A stretch of 33,120 nucleotides of DNA from Acidimicrobiaceae bacterium (lineage in GTDB: Bacteria > Actinomycetota > Acidimicrobiia > Acidimicrobiales > RAAP-2): contig PKYA01000196.1 of assembly GCA_003133545.1 (NCBI GenBank), positions 1-33,120 on the forward strand, read 5' to 3'. Position numbers and translations under genes: made by a program. Shown piece after piece: positions 8,349-19,488 of this stretch. Below the pieces are notes generated by a model that made no database searches, was not told where the DNA came from, and saw only the letters and a list, made by a program, of their open reading frames with translations. Within the stretch, counting starts at the first letter, position 1, and every line of letters begins with the position of its first letter.

Positions 8349-8391
8349 GACGCATGATGGCGTGCCTGCGGGGCAGCGTCCAACGGTTTTG

Positions 8392-8400
8392 TACGCTAGG
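8392..8400. promoter_or_regulatory. Overlapping divergent -10 boxes
   Basis: On the plus strand TACGCT (8392-8397) lies 6 nt before GTG 8404. On the minus strand the same bases read TAGCGT, also a TAnnnT box, facing the glutamine-synthetase-like gene with a predicted leader of about 40 nt. One short element may therefore start both divergent transcripts. Confidence 0.4.
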
Positions 8401-8403
8401 ACC

Positions 8404-9201
8404 GTGCGAGCCGTCACCGACCGCGCGGGCCCGCATCAGAAAGAAGCGTCCGTGACGATCCCCCTCATCGGTATCTCCACCTACGTCGCCAACGCCGCCT
8501 GGGGGGCGTGGGAACGCCCTGCCGCGGTCCTGCCCGAGTCCTACTACGAGCTGGTGGCCGCCGCCGGCGGGCGCCCGGTGCTGCTCCCGCCGCCGCGGAG
8601 CGCCGCCGGAGGCCCGGGCTCCGGTGCCGCCGCGGTGATCGCCGCGGTCGACGGCCTGGTGCTGACGGGCGGGGGTGACGTCGACCCGGCGGCGTACGGG
8701 GAGACGCGAGAACCCGAGGTGGCCGGGGTCAACGCGATCCGGGACGACAGCGAGCGGGCGCTCCTGTCCGCTGCGCTGGAGGTCGGCCTCCCGGTGCTCG
8801 CGGTCTGCCGGGGCTGCCAGATCCTCAACGTCGAGCTCGGGGGCACGCTGCACCAGCACCTGCCCGATGTGGTGGGTAACGAGCGGCACCGTCGCGCTCC
8901 ATCGGTGTTCGGCGACGTGGAGGTCACCACCGTGCCGGGCACCGTGGTGGCATCGGTCTTCGGGAGCACGACGACAGTGCTGTGCTCACATCATCAGTCG
9001 ATCAACGTGCTGGGCACCGGCTTGGTGGCGACCGCGCACGCCGAAGACGGGGTCATCGAGGCAGTCGAGCTCCCGGACGCGCCCTTCGTGCTGGGCGTGC
9101 AGTGGCACCCCGAGGAGGGCGGCGACCAGCGACCGTTCGACGCGCTCGTCGCCGCAGCCCGCGCCCACCAGGCGCAGCGCCTGGCCATGGAGCGCGCCTG
9201 A
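8404..9201 (+). CDS. Class I glutamine amidotransferase-like hydrolase (peptidase C26, PuuD-like)
   Basis: A gamma-glutamyl hydrolase-type enzyme of 265 residues, or 249 if it starts at GTG 8452. The core opens IPLIGISTY. GLVLTGGGDVDPAAYGE is typical of the PuuD branch, the nucleophile elbow is AVCRGCQILNVELGGTLHQ, and the catalytic His-Glu pair is in GVQWHPEE. The likely reaction is removal of glutamate from gamma-glutamyl-GABA or a similar amide, opposite in direction to the divergent ligase. The 8404 start is based on TACGCT six bases upstream; the 8452 start fits the family N-terminus better but has only a weak AGAAAGAAG upstream. Putrescine transporter, amine oxidase and PuuC-type genes are not adjacent. 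Confidence 0.9.
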   Translation: MRAVTDRAGPHQKEASVTIPLIGISTYVANAAWGAWERPAAVLPESYYELVAAAGGRPVLLPPPRSAAGGPGSGAAAVIAAVDGLVLTGGGDVDPAAYGETREPEVAGVNAIRDDSERALLSAALEVGLPVLAVCRGCQILNVELGGTLHQHLPDVVGNERHRRAPSVFGDVEVTTVPGTVVASVFGSTTTVLCSHHQSINVLGTGLVATAHAEDGVIEAVELPDAPFVLGVQWHPEEGGDQRPFDALVAAARAHQAQRLAMERA

Positions 9202-9217
9202 CCGCGGAGCGGCGCAG

Positions 9218-9223
9218 TAGTGT
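9218..9223 (+). promoter_or_regulatory. -10 box of a putative leaderless promoter (small membrane protein)
   Basis: TAGTGT lies 8 nt before ATG 9232. The interval is C-rich and has no ribosome-binding site. Confidence 0.45.
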
Positions 9224-9231
9224 CTCCCCCC

Positions 9232-9360
9232 ATGCCGAAGAGCGGTGCCCGCAAAGTGGTGAAGCCGGTCGCCGCCGCCGTCGGCATTTTGGGGACGATG
9301 GCCAGCATCTGGTGGTTCGCCCTCAAGCCCCGCCGCAAGTCCAAGTCCGAAAAGGCCTGA
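9232..9360 (+). CDS. Small single-helix membrane protein, function unknown
   Basis: A 42-residue ORF too short for the ORF track: MPKSGARKVVKPVAAAVGIL at the start, a hydrophobic stretch of about 18 residues (VAAAVGILGTMASIWWFAL), and a basic tail KPRRKSKSEKA. This fits one transmembrane helix with positive charge at both ends. Support for expression is the TAGTGT box 8 nt before the ATG, as at other genes here, and a stop that coincides with an inverted-repeat arm. No family was recognised. It could also be a chance ORF, although the amphipathic layout argues against that. Confidence 0.6.
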   Translation: MPKSGARKVVKPVAAAVGILGTMASIWWFALKPRRKSKSEKA

Positions 9361-9430
9361 GCCGCCCGGGACGAAAGCCGCCTGGGACGACAGCCGCTCG
9401 GGACGACAGCCGCTCGGGAGTGGCGGCTCA
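9358..9430. repeat. 9-bp inverted repeat spanning two convergent stop codons
   Basis: TGAGCCGCC (9358-9366) and GGCGGCTCA (9422-9430) are perfect reverse complements. Each arm contains a stop codon: TGA of the small membrane protein gene on the plus strand and TGA of the sirtuin gene on the minus strand. The loop holds the 16-bp tandem repeat. Confidence 0.6.
9361..9420. repeat. 16-bp tandem repeat, about 3.75 units
   Basis: Units are GCCGCCCGGGACGAAA, GCCGCCTGGGACGACA, GCCGCTCGGGACGACA and a partial GCCGCTCGGGAG, with one to three differences between complete units. The array lies entirely between two convergent stop codons. Confidence 0.8.
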
Positions 9431-10222
9431 CGCGCCGGCGGGGCGGCCGCCCTCCACCATCTTGGGTAGCACCTCGCTGATGGAGCCGAAGACGACGACA
9501 TCGGCCAGCCGGTCCAACTCGGTGGGCCCGCCGTTGACGATCACCACAGCGGCGCCGGCGCGCGCCGCGATCGGCACCACGCCGGCGGCGGGGTAGACGG
9601 CCAGCGTCGATCCCACGGCCAAGAGAAGGTCGCAGCGGCTGGCCGCCGACTCGGCGCGGGCCAAGTCGCGGGCGACGAGGCTCTGGCCGAAGCTGATCGT
9701 GGCCGACTTGAGGATCCCGCCGCAGGCTCGCCCGCCGGGCCCTCCCTCGTCACAGGTGGGATCCGTCTCGCCGGCGCGCACGCGGTCGTGCACGGGCTCG
9801 GCGGCTTGGCGATGCCCGCAGCGCAGGCAGACGATCTCGGCGGAGTTGCCGTGGATCTCCACGATGCGGGCGGGGTCGGTGCCGGCCTTTTGGTGCAGTC
9901 CGTCGATGTTCTGCGTCACGAGCAGGTCCAGCCGGCCGGAGCGTTCGAGCGTGACCAGGGCGCGGTGGCCCGGATTGGGCTCTGCCGCCAGTAGGGGTGA
10001 GGTCAGGCGGTTCTGCCAGGCCCGGCGCCGCACGGCGGGGTCGCCCAGATACACGTCGAGGTTGGCCGCCCTCTCGGCCTCCGGATCCTTCGTCCACACC
10101 CCGTTGGGCCCGCGGAAGTCGGGGATGCCCGAGTCGGTGGAGATGCCGGCCCCGGAGAGCACGACGATCCGCCGCGCCCGCTCCACCAACGCGCCGGCCC
10201 TTCCCACGTCGTCGCCCTGCAT
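9428..10222 (-). CDS. Sirtuin-type NAD-dependent protein deacylase
   Basis: A 264-residue Sir2-family enzyme that removes acyl groups from lysines using NAD. Residues 23-42 carry GAGISTDSGIPDFRGPNG. TQNIDGLH is at 103-110, the catalytic His at 124 (EIHGN), and four zinc-ligand cysteines at 132, 135, 157 and 167. The GIPDFRGPNGVWT form resembles the class IV (SIRT6/7-like) branch; that subtype is inference. The start at ATG 10222 has GGAGG only three bases upstream, and GTG 10240 is an in-frame alternative. The ORF-track extension to 10483 overlaps the divergent acyl-CoA ligase and is rejected. The pairing with that ligase suggests it deacylates it. Confidence 0.93.
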   Translation of the reverse strand: MQGDDVGRAGALVERARRIVVLSGAGISTDSGIPDFRGPNGVWTKDPEAERAANLDVYLGDPAVRRRAWQNRLTSPLLAAEPNPGHRALVTLERSGRLDLLVTQNIDGLHQKAGTDPARIVEIHGNSAEIVCLRCGHRQAAEPVHDRVRAGETDPTCDEGGPGGRACGGILKSATISFGQSLVARDLARAESAASRCDLLLAVGSTLAVYPAAGVVPIAARAGAAVVIVNGGPTELDRLADVVVFGSISEVLPKMVEGGRPAGA

Positions 10223-10266
10223 CAGCCTCCATCGTCGCACGGGGAGGAGGCGAGAGGGGCGGTCAC

Positions 10267-10272
10267 TACGCT
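10267..10272 (+). promoter_or_regulatory. -10 box of a putative leaderless promoter (acyl-CoA ligase)
   Basis: TACGCT lies 8 nt before GTG 10281. It is the same hexamer at the same distance as for the kinase at 4246. Confidence 0.5.
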
Positions 10273-10280
10273 GACCCACG

Positions 10281-11684
10281 GTGAAGAGCGACGCGCCCAC
10301 GGTGGAGGTGCTGACCGCGCCCGAAGCCGAGGAGCGCCAGCGCCGCGCCGCCGGCGCGTTGCGGCTGTCGGGCTGCCGCCCGGGCGATCGGGTCGTCTTC
10401 TGCCTCGGGTCGTCGGCCGACCTCATCTGCGCCGTGCTCGGTGCGGCCCGGACCGGCCTGATCCCCGTCTTGTTGAACGCCACCTTGACCGACGGCGAGC
10501 GGGACCGCCTGATCGACGACGCCGGGCCCTCGTGGCGCGTGCTCTCGCTGCCGGCGCTGTCCGCTCTGATGGAGGGCCCGCCGGCGGAGTTGTCGCCCTA
10601 TCCGCTGACCCGGCCGATGCACTACACCTCGGGCACCACGGGGCGGCCCAAGGGGGTCACGACCGGGTTGTGGGACGAGGCGACGGCTCGGGCGGTGTGC
10701 GAGGACGAGGCGGCGGTGTGGCACTTCGACCCGCACGACCTGCACATGGTCTGCTCGCCGATGTACCACACCGTGTCGGTGCGGTTCTCCGCAGGCACCC
10801 TGTTGGCGGGGGGCTCGCTGGCCGTCCTCAGCCGCTTCGACGCCGCGACCGCGCTTGACGTCCTGCGCCGCCTGCGCCCGACCACGGCGTTCTTGGTCCC
10901 GACCCATCTGCAGCGGCTCGTGTCCGCGCCCGAACTCGGCGAGGAGGAGCACTTCGATTCGCTGCGCCTCCTGGCCCACGCCGGCGCCCCCTGCCCGGCG
11001 CCGCTGAAGCGGGCCACCATGGCGCGGGTTCGGCCCGGATCGCTGTGGGAGTTCTACGGGTCGACCGAGGCCCAGTTCACCGTGTGCAGCCCCGACGAGT
11101 GGCTGGCGCACCCGGGCACGGTCGGGCGGGCCCGCCCGGGGCGGCGCCTGTCGATCACGCCCATAGACGACGGGCAGCCCGACGACGGGGACGACCCCGG
11201 GGGCTCGACCGGCGATGCCGGCACCATCTGGTGCGACATGCCGGCCTTCGCCCGCTTCCGTTACTGGGGCGATGCGGCGGCCACCCGCGCCGCCTGGCGT
11301 GGCTCCGCCTGCACCGTCGGTGACTTGGGGAGGCTGGACGACGACGGCTATCTCTACCTGACGGGGCGGCGGCACGACCTGATCATCAGCGGAGGGGTCA
11401 ACGTCTACCCGGCCGAGGTCGAGGCGGTGCTGGCCGCTGTCCCCGGGCTCCGCGAGGTTGCTGTGTTCGGGCTGCCCGACGAGCAATGGGGCCAGGTGGT
11501 GTGCGCGGCCTACGTCGCCGATCCCACGGTGACCGAGCGCGCCCTGCGGGCGCGGGCGGCGGAACATCTGGCGCCCTACAAGCGACCGAAGGCGTACTTC
11601 GCCACCGGGGAGCTGCCGCACACGGTCACGGGGAAGCTGCTCCGCCGGGCGATTCCGCGCCAGCTCGGCCTCTCGGGGGATTGA
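10281..11684 (+). CDS. AMP-forming acyl-CoA synthetase/ligase
   Basis: An adenylate-forming enzyme of 467 residues that would activate a carboxylic acid through an acyl-AMP and pass it to CoA. The P-loop-like motif YTSGTTGRPKG is at about residues 114-124. FYGSTEAQF is the A5-type motif, GDLGRLDDDGYLYLTGRRHDLI the hinge region, GGVNVYPAEVEAVL follows, and PHTVTGKLLRR near the C-terminus carries the catalytic Lys452. The N-terminal half is shorter than in typical 500-550-residue FadD proteins. PHTVTGK matches PX4GK, the acetylation motif of acyl-CoA synthetases silenced by lysine acetylation. The adjacent divergent sirtuin fits reactivation of this enzyme. The acyl substrate is not known. Confidence 0.9.
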   Translation: MKSDAPTVEVLTAPEAEERQRRAAGALRLSGCRPGDRVVFCLGSSADLICAVLGAARTGLIPVLLNATLTDGERDRLIDDAGPSWRVLSLPALSALMEGPPAELSPYPLTRPMHYTSGTTGRPKGVTTGLWDEATARAVCEDEAAVWHFDPHDLHMVCSPMYHTVSVRFSAGTLLAGGSLAVLSRFDAATALDVLRRLRPTTAFLVPTHLQRLVSAPELGEEEHFDSLRLLAHAGAPCPAPLKRATMARVRPGSLWEFYGSTEAQFTVCSPDEWLAHPGTVGRARPGRRLSITPIDDGQPDDGDDPGGSTGDAGTIWCDMPAFARFRYWGDAAATRAAWRGSACTVGDLGRLDDDGYLYLTGRRHDLIISGGVNVYPAEVEAVLAAVPGLREVAVFGLPDEQWGQVVCAAYVADPTVTERALRARAAEHLAPYKRPKAYFATGELPHTVTGKLLRRAIPRQLGLSGD

Positions 11685-11713
11685 AGGACCGGCGCAGCGG
11701 TAAGAATCAGAAC

Positions 11714-13075
11714 ATGCCCTACGCCACCATCAATCCCGCTACCGGTCAGACCGAGAAGACCTTCCCCTTGCACACCCCGGACGAGGTGGAGAAACTCCTG
11801 GCGCAGGCGGCGGACGCCTACGCCGACTACCGCACCACGACGTTCGCCGAGCGCGCCCGCCACCTGATCAGCGCGGCCGAGCTGTTCGAAGGTGAGGGGC
11901 CCGACATCGCGCGCATCGTGACCACGGAAATGGGAAAGACCTTTGCCAGCGCCCGGGCCGAGGCGGCCAAATGCGCGGTGGGACTGCGCTGGTTCGCCGA
12001 GCACGCCGAATCCCTCTTGGCCGACGAGCAGATCCCGACGCGCGCGACCCGCTCGTACGTCCGCTATGAGCCGATCGGCCCCGTGCTCGCCATCATGCCG
12101 TGGAACTTCCCGCTCTGGCAGGTGGTGCGGTTCGCCGCGCCGGCGCTGATGGTGGGCAACGTCGGCCTGCTCAAGCACGCTTCCAATGTCCCGCAGACCG
12201 CGCTGTTGCTCGAGGACATCTTCCGCCGCGCCGGGCTGCCCGAAGGCGGGTTCACCAACCTCTTCGTCGAGAGCAAGGACATCGCCGGGATCATTGCCGA
12301 CCCCCGGATCGCCGCGGTGACCCTGACCGGAAGCGAGCATGCCGGCATGTCGGTTGCGGCGGCGGCGGGCCACGCGCTGAAGAAGAGCGTGCTCGAGCTC
12401 GGTGGCTCGGACCCCTTCATCGTGCTCGAGTCGGCCGACCTCGAGGCGGTGGTCCGCATTGCGGTGGCGGCGCGGGTACAGAACAACGGGCAGTCGTGCA
12501 TCGCCGCCAAGCGGTTCATCGTGGTCGAGCCCATCGCAGACGAGTTCCTGCAGCGCTTCACCGCGGCGATGGACGCGCTCGTCGTGGGTGATCCCTTCGA
12601 TCCCGCCACCGAGGTCGGTCCCATCGTCACCGAGGTGCAGCGGGCGGAGCTGGTGGGGCAGATCGAGGCCGCCCGCGCACAGGGCGCGGTGGTGCACGGC
12701 GGAACGCCCGTCGACGGACCCGGGTGGTACTTCAAGCCCGCCGTGCTCTCCGGCGTCACGCGGGACATGCCGGTGGCGGCGGAGGAGATCTTCGGCCCGG
12801 TCGCCATGGTGGAGCGCGTGGCCGACCTCGACGCCGCCCTGGTGGTGGCCAATGCCACCTCGTTCGGCCTGGGGTCGAGCGTGTGGACCAACGACGAGGA
12901 CGAGCAGCGGCGGTGCATCGCGGGGATCGAGGCCGGCGCCGTGTTCGTCAACGCCATGGTGGTCTCCACGCCGGAGCTGCCCTTCGGGGGGATCAAGCGA
13001 TCGGGCTTCGGCCGCGAGCTCTCCGAGTTGGGGCTCAAGGAGTTCTGCAACGCCAAGACAGTCTGGATCACGTGA
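11714..13075 (+). CDS. NAD(P)-dependent aldehyde dehydrogenase, succinate-semialdehyde type
   Basis: A 453-residue aldehyde dehydrogenase. YATINPATGQTEKTF is the family N-terminus. IMPWNFPLWQVVRFAAPALM lies in the cofactor region, the general-base Glu228 is in LELGGSDPFI, and the nucleophile Cys262 is in NNGQSCIAAKRFIV. The C-terminal motif PFGGIKRSGFGREL is typical. The closest recognisable group is succinate-semialdehyde dehydrogenase, which would convert the GABA-derived aldehyde to succinate and link to the gamma-glutamyl genes upstream, but no GABA aminotransferase is present. The ATG at 11714 was chosen because the protein family begins there; the 11486 ORF start lies inside the acyl-CoA ligase gene. 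The gap to that gene is only 29 bp. Confidence 0.92.
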   Translation: MPYATINPATGQTEKTFPLHTPDEVEKLLAQAADAYADYRTTTFAERARHLISAAELFEGEGPDIARIVTTEMGKTFASARAEAAKCAVGLRWFAEHAESLLADEQIPTRATRSYVRYEPIGPVLAIMPWNFPLWQVVRFAAPALMVGNVGLLKHASNVPQTALLLEDIFRRAGLPEGGFTNLFVESKDIAGIIADPRIAAVTLTGSEHAGMSVAAAAGHALKKSVLELGGSDPFIVLESADLEAVVRIAVAARVQNNGQSCIAAKRFIVVEPIADEFLQRFTAAMDALVVGDPFDPATEVGPIVTEVQRAELVGQIEAARAQGAVVHGGTPVDGPGWYFKPAVLSGVTRDMPVAAEEIFGPVAMVERVADLDAALVVANATSFGLGSSVWTNDEDEQRRCIAGIEAGAVFVNAMVVSTPELPFGGIKRSGFGRELSELGLKEFCNAKTVWIT

Positions 13076-13085
13076 CGCCCGGTCG

Positions 13086-14258
13086 ATGAGCGACTGTCCC
13101 ACCACGTATCTCGATCACGGGGCCACGACACCATTGCGCCCCGAGGTGGCCGATGCCATGGCCGCGGCGCGTGCGCTCCCGCTCGGGAACCCGACGGGCA
13201 GCCATCGCCCGGCGCAGCGCGCCCGGCGCCTGCTCGAGGAGGCACGTGACGAGGTAGCCGCGTCCATGGGCCGCCAACCCGGCGAGATCGTCTTCACCTC
13301 GGGTGGCACCGAGTCGGCCAACCTGGCCGTGTTCGGCGCGCTCGGCGCGGGGTGCCGCGCCCCGCGGTCCGCGTCGTTGTTGAGCTCAGCCGTGGAGCAC
13401 CCGGCGGTGCGCGAATCGTGCCGCGCCGCGGCGCAATCGGCGTCGGTGACCTGGCACGAGCTGCCGGTCGACGGGAGTGGGCTGGTGGACCTCCACGCGC
13501 TGGAGGCCGCAGTCGATGGCGCCACCGCGCTGGTGGCGGTGATGCTGGCCAACAACGAGACCGGGGTGCTCCAGCCCCTCGACCGTGTCGTCGAGACCGT
13601 CCGGCGCGCCAGCGACACCGCCGTGGTCTTCACCGACGCAGTGCAGGCGGCCTCCTTCTTGGATCTGGCCGAGAGCGCCGCGGGCGCCGACCTGGTGGCG
13701 CTGAGCGCGCACAAGCTCGGGGGCCCGGTCGGGGTCGGCGTGCTGGCGGTGCGCGCGGGGGTGGCGCTGGCACCCCGCCAGCACGGAGGAGGCCAGGAGC
13801 GGGAGCGGCGCAGCGGCACGCAGGACGTGGTCGGGGCCGTGGGTCTGGCCACCGCACTGCACCTGGCCGCCGCGGAAAGGGTCGAGGTGGCGCAGCGCGT
13901 CGCGGCGCTGCGCGACCGCTTGGCCGGCGGATTGGTGGCGTCCATCGCCGGCGCGTGCCGGACAGTCCCCCCGGGCGTGGCCACCCTTCCCGGTCATCTG
14001 CACCTGTGCCTGCCCGGTGTCGAGCGCGAGGAGTTGCTCGTTGCGCTTGACGCGCACGGGATCTGCGCGTCGGGGGGATCCTCCTGCGCCAGCGGCGCCC
14101 TCGAGGCCAGCCATGTCCTGGCGGCCATGGGGGTGCCCGACCGCCTCGCCCGTGGCTCCATCCGCTTCACCATGGGCCGTGACACGACCGCTGCCGACAT
14201 CGATCGCGCCCTGGCGGTGGTGCCCCCGGTCGTGGCCTCCTTGCGCCATGACCCCTGA
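13086..14258 (+). CDS. Cysteine desulfurase (NifS/IscS family)
   Basis: A 390-residue PLP enzyme that takes sulfur from cysteine and holds it as a persulfide. YLDHGATTPLRPEV is the N-terminal signature. SGGTESANLAVFGAL is the PLP-phosphate region, LSAHKLGGPVGVGVL carries the PLP lysine (Lys210), and ASGGSSCASGALEASHVL carries the persulfide cysteine (Cys334). It starts 10 bp after the dehydrogenase stop and is followed 22 bp later by mnmA, the classic consumer of its sulfur for tRNA 2-thiouridine. The gene name is left open because IscS, NifS and a dedicated MnmA partner cannot be separated by eye. Confidence 0.93.
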   Translation: MSDCPTTYLDHGATTPLRPEVADAMAAARALPLGNPTGSHRPAQRARRLLEEARDEVAASMGRQPGEIVFTSGGTESANLAVFGALGAGCRAPRSASLLSSAVEHPAVRESCRAAAQSASVTWHELPVDGSGLVDLHALEAAVDGATALVAVMLANNETGVLQPLDRVVETVRRASDTAVVFTDAVQAASFLDLAESAAGADLVALSAHKLGGPVGVGVLAVRAGVALAPRQHGGGQERERRSGTQDVVGAVGLATALHLAAAERVEVAQRVAALRDRLAGGLVASIAGACRTVPPGVATLPGHLHLCLPGVEREELLVALDAHGICASGGSSCASGALEASHVLAAMGVPDRLARGSIRFTMGRDTTAADIDRALAVVPPVVASLRHDP

Positions 14259-14280
14259 GAGGGGGTGGCACACTGGTCGG

Positions 14281-17438
<3,158 letters not shown>

Positions 17439-17493
17439 CCCCCGTAGTGTCCACCGGAGGCACCCAATAGATCAGTAGCCTACGAGTGTCCCG

Positions 17494-19458
17494 ATGCCCC
17501 TTATCTCTGATTCCATCGGCCGGGTCCTTGGGAAGCGGTACCGGCTGCTCTCCGCTCTGGGCACTGGCGCCTCGGCGCATGTCTTCCTGGCCGAAGACGT
17601 GTCCTTGCAGCGCCACGTCGCCGTCAAGGTCCTCCAACCCGCGTTGGCCAGTGACGAGGCCTTCCTGAAGCGCTTCGGGGCCGAAGCCCGGTCGGTGGCA
17701 TCGCTGAACCACCCCCATGTGCTGCGGGTGTTCGACTGGGGCGAGGACACCGATGGCCCGTACCTCGTGTTGGAGTACCTGGGAGGGGGCTCGCTGCGCG
17801 ACCTCCTCGACCGGGGCGTCCGGCTGAGCCACTCGCAGGCAGCCCATTTGGGCACCGAGGTGGCGCAGGGCCTGGCCTACGCGCACGCCCGCGGGCTGGT
17901 GCACCGGGACATCAAGCCGGCCAACCTGCTCTTCGACGAGGAGGGCCGGGTGCGGGTGGCGGACTTCGGCGTGGCCCGGGCCCTGGCCGAGGCGGCCTAC
18001 ACGGAGCCGGCCGGCGCGATGGTGGGGACGGCCCGCTACATCTCCCCCGAGTCGGCCGAGGGCAAGCCGGTGGACGGGCGTGCCGACGTGTACTCGCTGG
18101 CCCTGGTGCTCTACGAGGCTCTCTCGGGCACCGTGCCCTTCGTGGCCGACACCACGATGGGCACCCTGGCGGCGCGGGTCGGGGCGCCGCTGCCGCCGCA
18201 CGAGGCACTGGGACCCCTCGATGACGTCCTCGCCCGTGCCGCCGCTCCCGAGGCGTCGGCCCGGCTCGACGCCGCCGGCTTCGCCGCCCGCCTGGGCGCG
18301 CTGGCCAGCGCCCTGCCCTCCCCCGAGCCGCTGCCGCTCGCACTCAGCACCCACGAGGCGCTGGCCCCCGTCAACGGGTTCCGCGCCCCGCCCGTCTCCG
18401 AGCTCACCCAGGTCGCACTCCTGCCCGGAAAGGTGGCCAAGGCGCCTGCTCCGGTCGGCACAAGGGCCGGACCGGGGGAGATCTTCGACGCCGAGCCGGG
18501 CTCGTCCGACGGGCGCGCCACCGGAGGTGGCCTCGAGATCTCAACCCGGCGCCGGAGCCACCGCCCCCTGGGCTGGGTCATTGCCAGCATCGTGGTCGTG
18601 CTGGCGCTGGTCGCCGGCGCGCTGGTGGCCCTGCGCGAAGGTGCCTTCACCCCCTCGCACCCGGTCCCCACCGTGTCCGGCCTGTCCCTCGCCCAAGCCA
18701 GAGCCGCCGCCGACAAGGACCATTTCACCTTGCACGTCGGGAAGGGGGCGAGCTCCATCACCGTCGCTGCGGGCATCGTGCTGTCGCAGAGCCCCAAGCC
18801 CGGCAAGGTGCTCAAACAGGGCTCGACGCTGTCCGTCGTCCCGTCCCTGGGGCCGCCGTCGGTGGCGGTGCCCTCCCTGGCCGCCATGACCTGCGCGCAG
18901 GCGATCACGGCGCTCCAGAACGCCCACCTCAAGGGTGCCTGCGTCACCGCCCAGTATGACGACGCCGTGCAGAACGGCGTGCTCATCTCGTGGTCGCTCG
19001 GGAGCACGCAGGATCCGACCGCCGCACCGTACGGATCGACCATCGACCTGGTCCCGTCCCGGGGCCACTCCCCGGTGGCGGTCCCCACCTCCATCTCGCA
19101 GAGCGACACCTACAACGACGCCCTCGTCCTGCTCCAGGCGGTGAATCTCAGCGGCACCGAAGCCTACGCTTCGAACGCGACAGTTCCCGATGGCGACGTC
19201 ATCTCGCTCGAGCCCGCCAGCGGTACCCTCGTCCCGTACGGCTCCACCGTCACGGTCACGGTGTCCACCGGCCCGCCCACCACCGTCGTCCCCGACGTCC
19301 AGGGCGACCTCGTCTCCCAGGCCACGGTCACCCTGCAGAACGACGGGCTGGTCGTGGCCGGCGTGCAGGGCAATCCCAACGGGACGGTCGTCGGCACCAC
19401 CCCGGCAGAGGGCGAAACGGTCGACACCGGCTCGTCGGTCACCATCTTGTCCCAGTGA
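17494..19458 (+). CDS. PASTA-domain Ser/Thr protein kinase (PknB-like)
   Basis: A 654-residue membrane kinase. The kinase domain (about 15-270) has the glycine loop [10 protein letters not shown], Lys45 in VAVKVL, catalytic [10 protein letters not shown] at 137-146, DFG at 157-159, and the activation segment [16 protein letters not shown] variable linker is followed by one transmembrane helix near 360-380 ([20 protein letters not shown]). Outside the membrane are four PASTA repeats, starting near residues 389, 455, 527 and 596. Such kinases sense cell-wall fragments and control growth and division. Repeat 2 has two cysteines (AAMTCAQA and KGACVT) that could form an extracellular disulfide. 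It follows ligA, not the usual pbpA/rodA division cluster. TAGTGT (17445-17450) and TAGCCT (17476-17481) are possible -10 boxes. Confidence 0.95.
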   Translation: MPLISDSIGRVLGKRYRLLSALGTGASAHVFLAEDVSLQRHVAVKVLQPALASDEAFLKRFGAEARSVASLNHPHVLRVFDWGEDTDGPYLVLEYLGGGSLRDLLDRGVRLSHSQAAHLGTEVAQGLAYAHARGLVHRDIKPANLLFDEEGRVRVADFGVARALAEAAYTEPAGAMVGTARYISPESAEGKPVDGRADVYSLALVLYEALSGTVPFVADTTMGTLAARVGAPLPPHEALGPLDDVLARAAAPEASARLDAAGFAARLGALASALPSPEPLPLALSTHEALAPVNGFRAPPVSELTQVALLPGKVAKAPAPVGTRAGPGEIFDAEPGSSDGRATGGGLEISTRRRSHRPLGWVIASIVVVLALVAGALVALREGAFTPSHPVPTVSGLSLAQARAAADKDHFTLHVGKGASSITVAAGIVLSQSPKPGKVLKQGSTLSVVPSLGPPSVAVPSLAAMTCAQAITALQNAHLKGACVTAQYDDAVQNGVLISWSLGSTQDPTAAPYGSTIDLVPSRGHSPVAVPTSISQSDTYNDALVLLQAVNLSGTEAYASNATVPDGDVISLEPASGTLVPYGSTVTVTVSTGPPTTVVPDVQGDLVSQATVTLQNDGLVVAGVQGNPNGTVVGTTPAEGETVDTGSSVTILSQ

Positions 19459-19488
19459 ACCGGCGTGTCCCCGTGATGAGATGGCGCG

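Noticed and set aside
10223-10483. N-terminal extension of the sirtuin ORF
   Set aside because: It overlaps the divergent acyl-CoA ligase and promoter, and the Sir2 domain begins just after ATG 10222.
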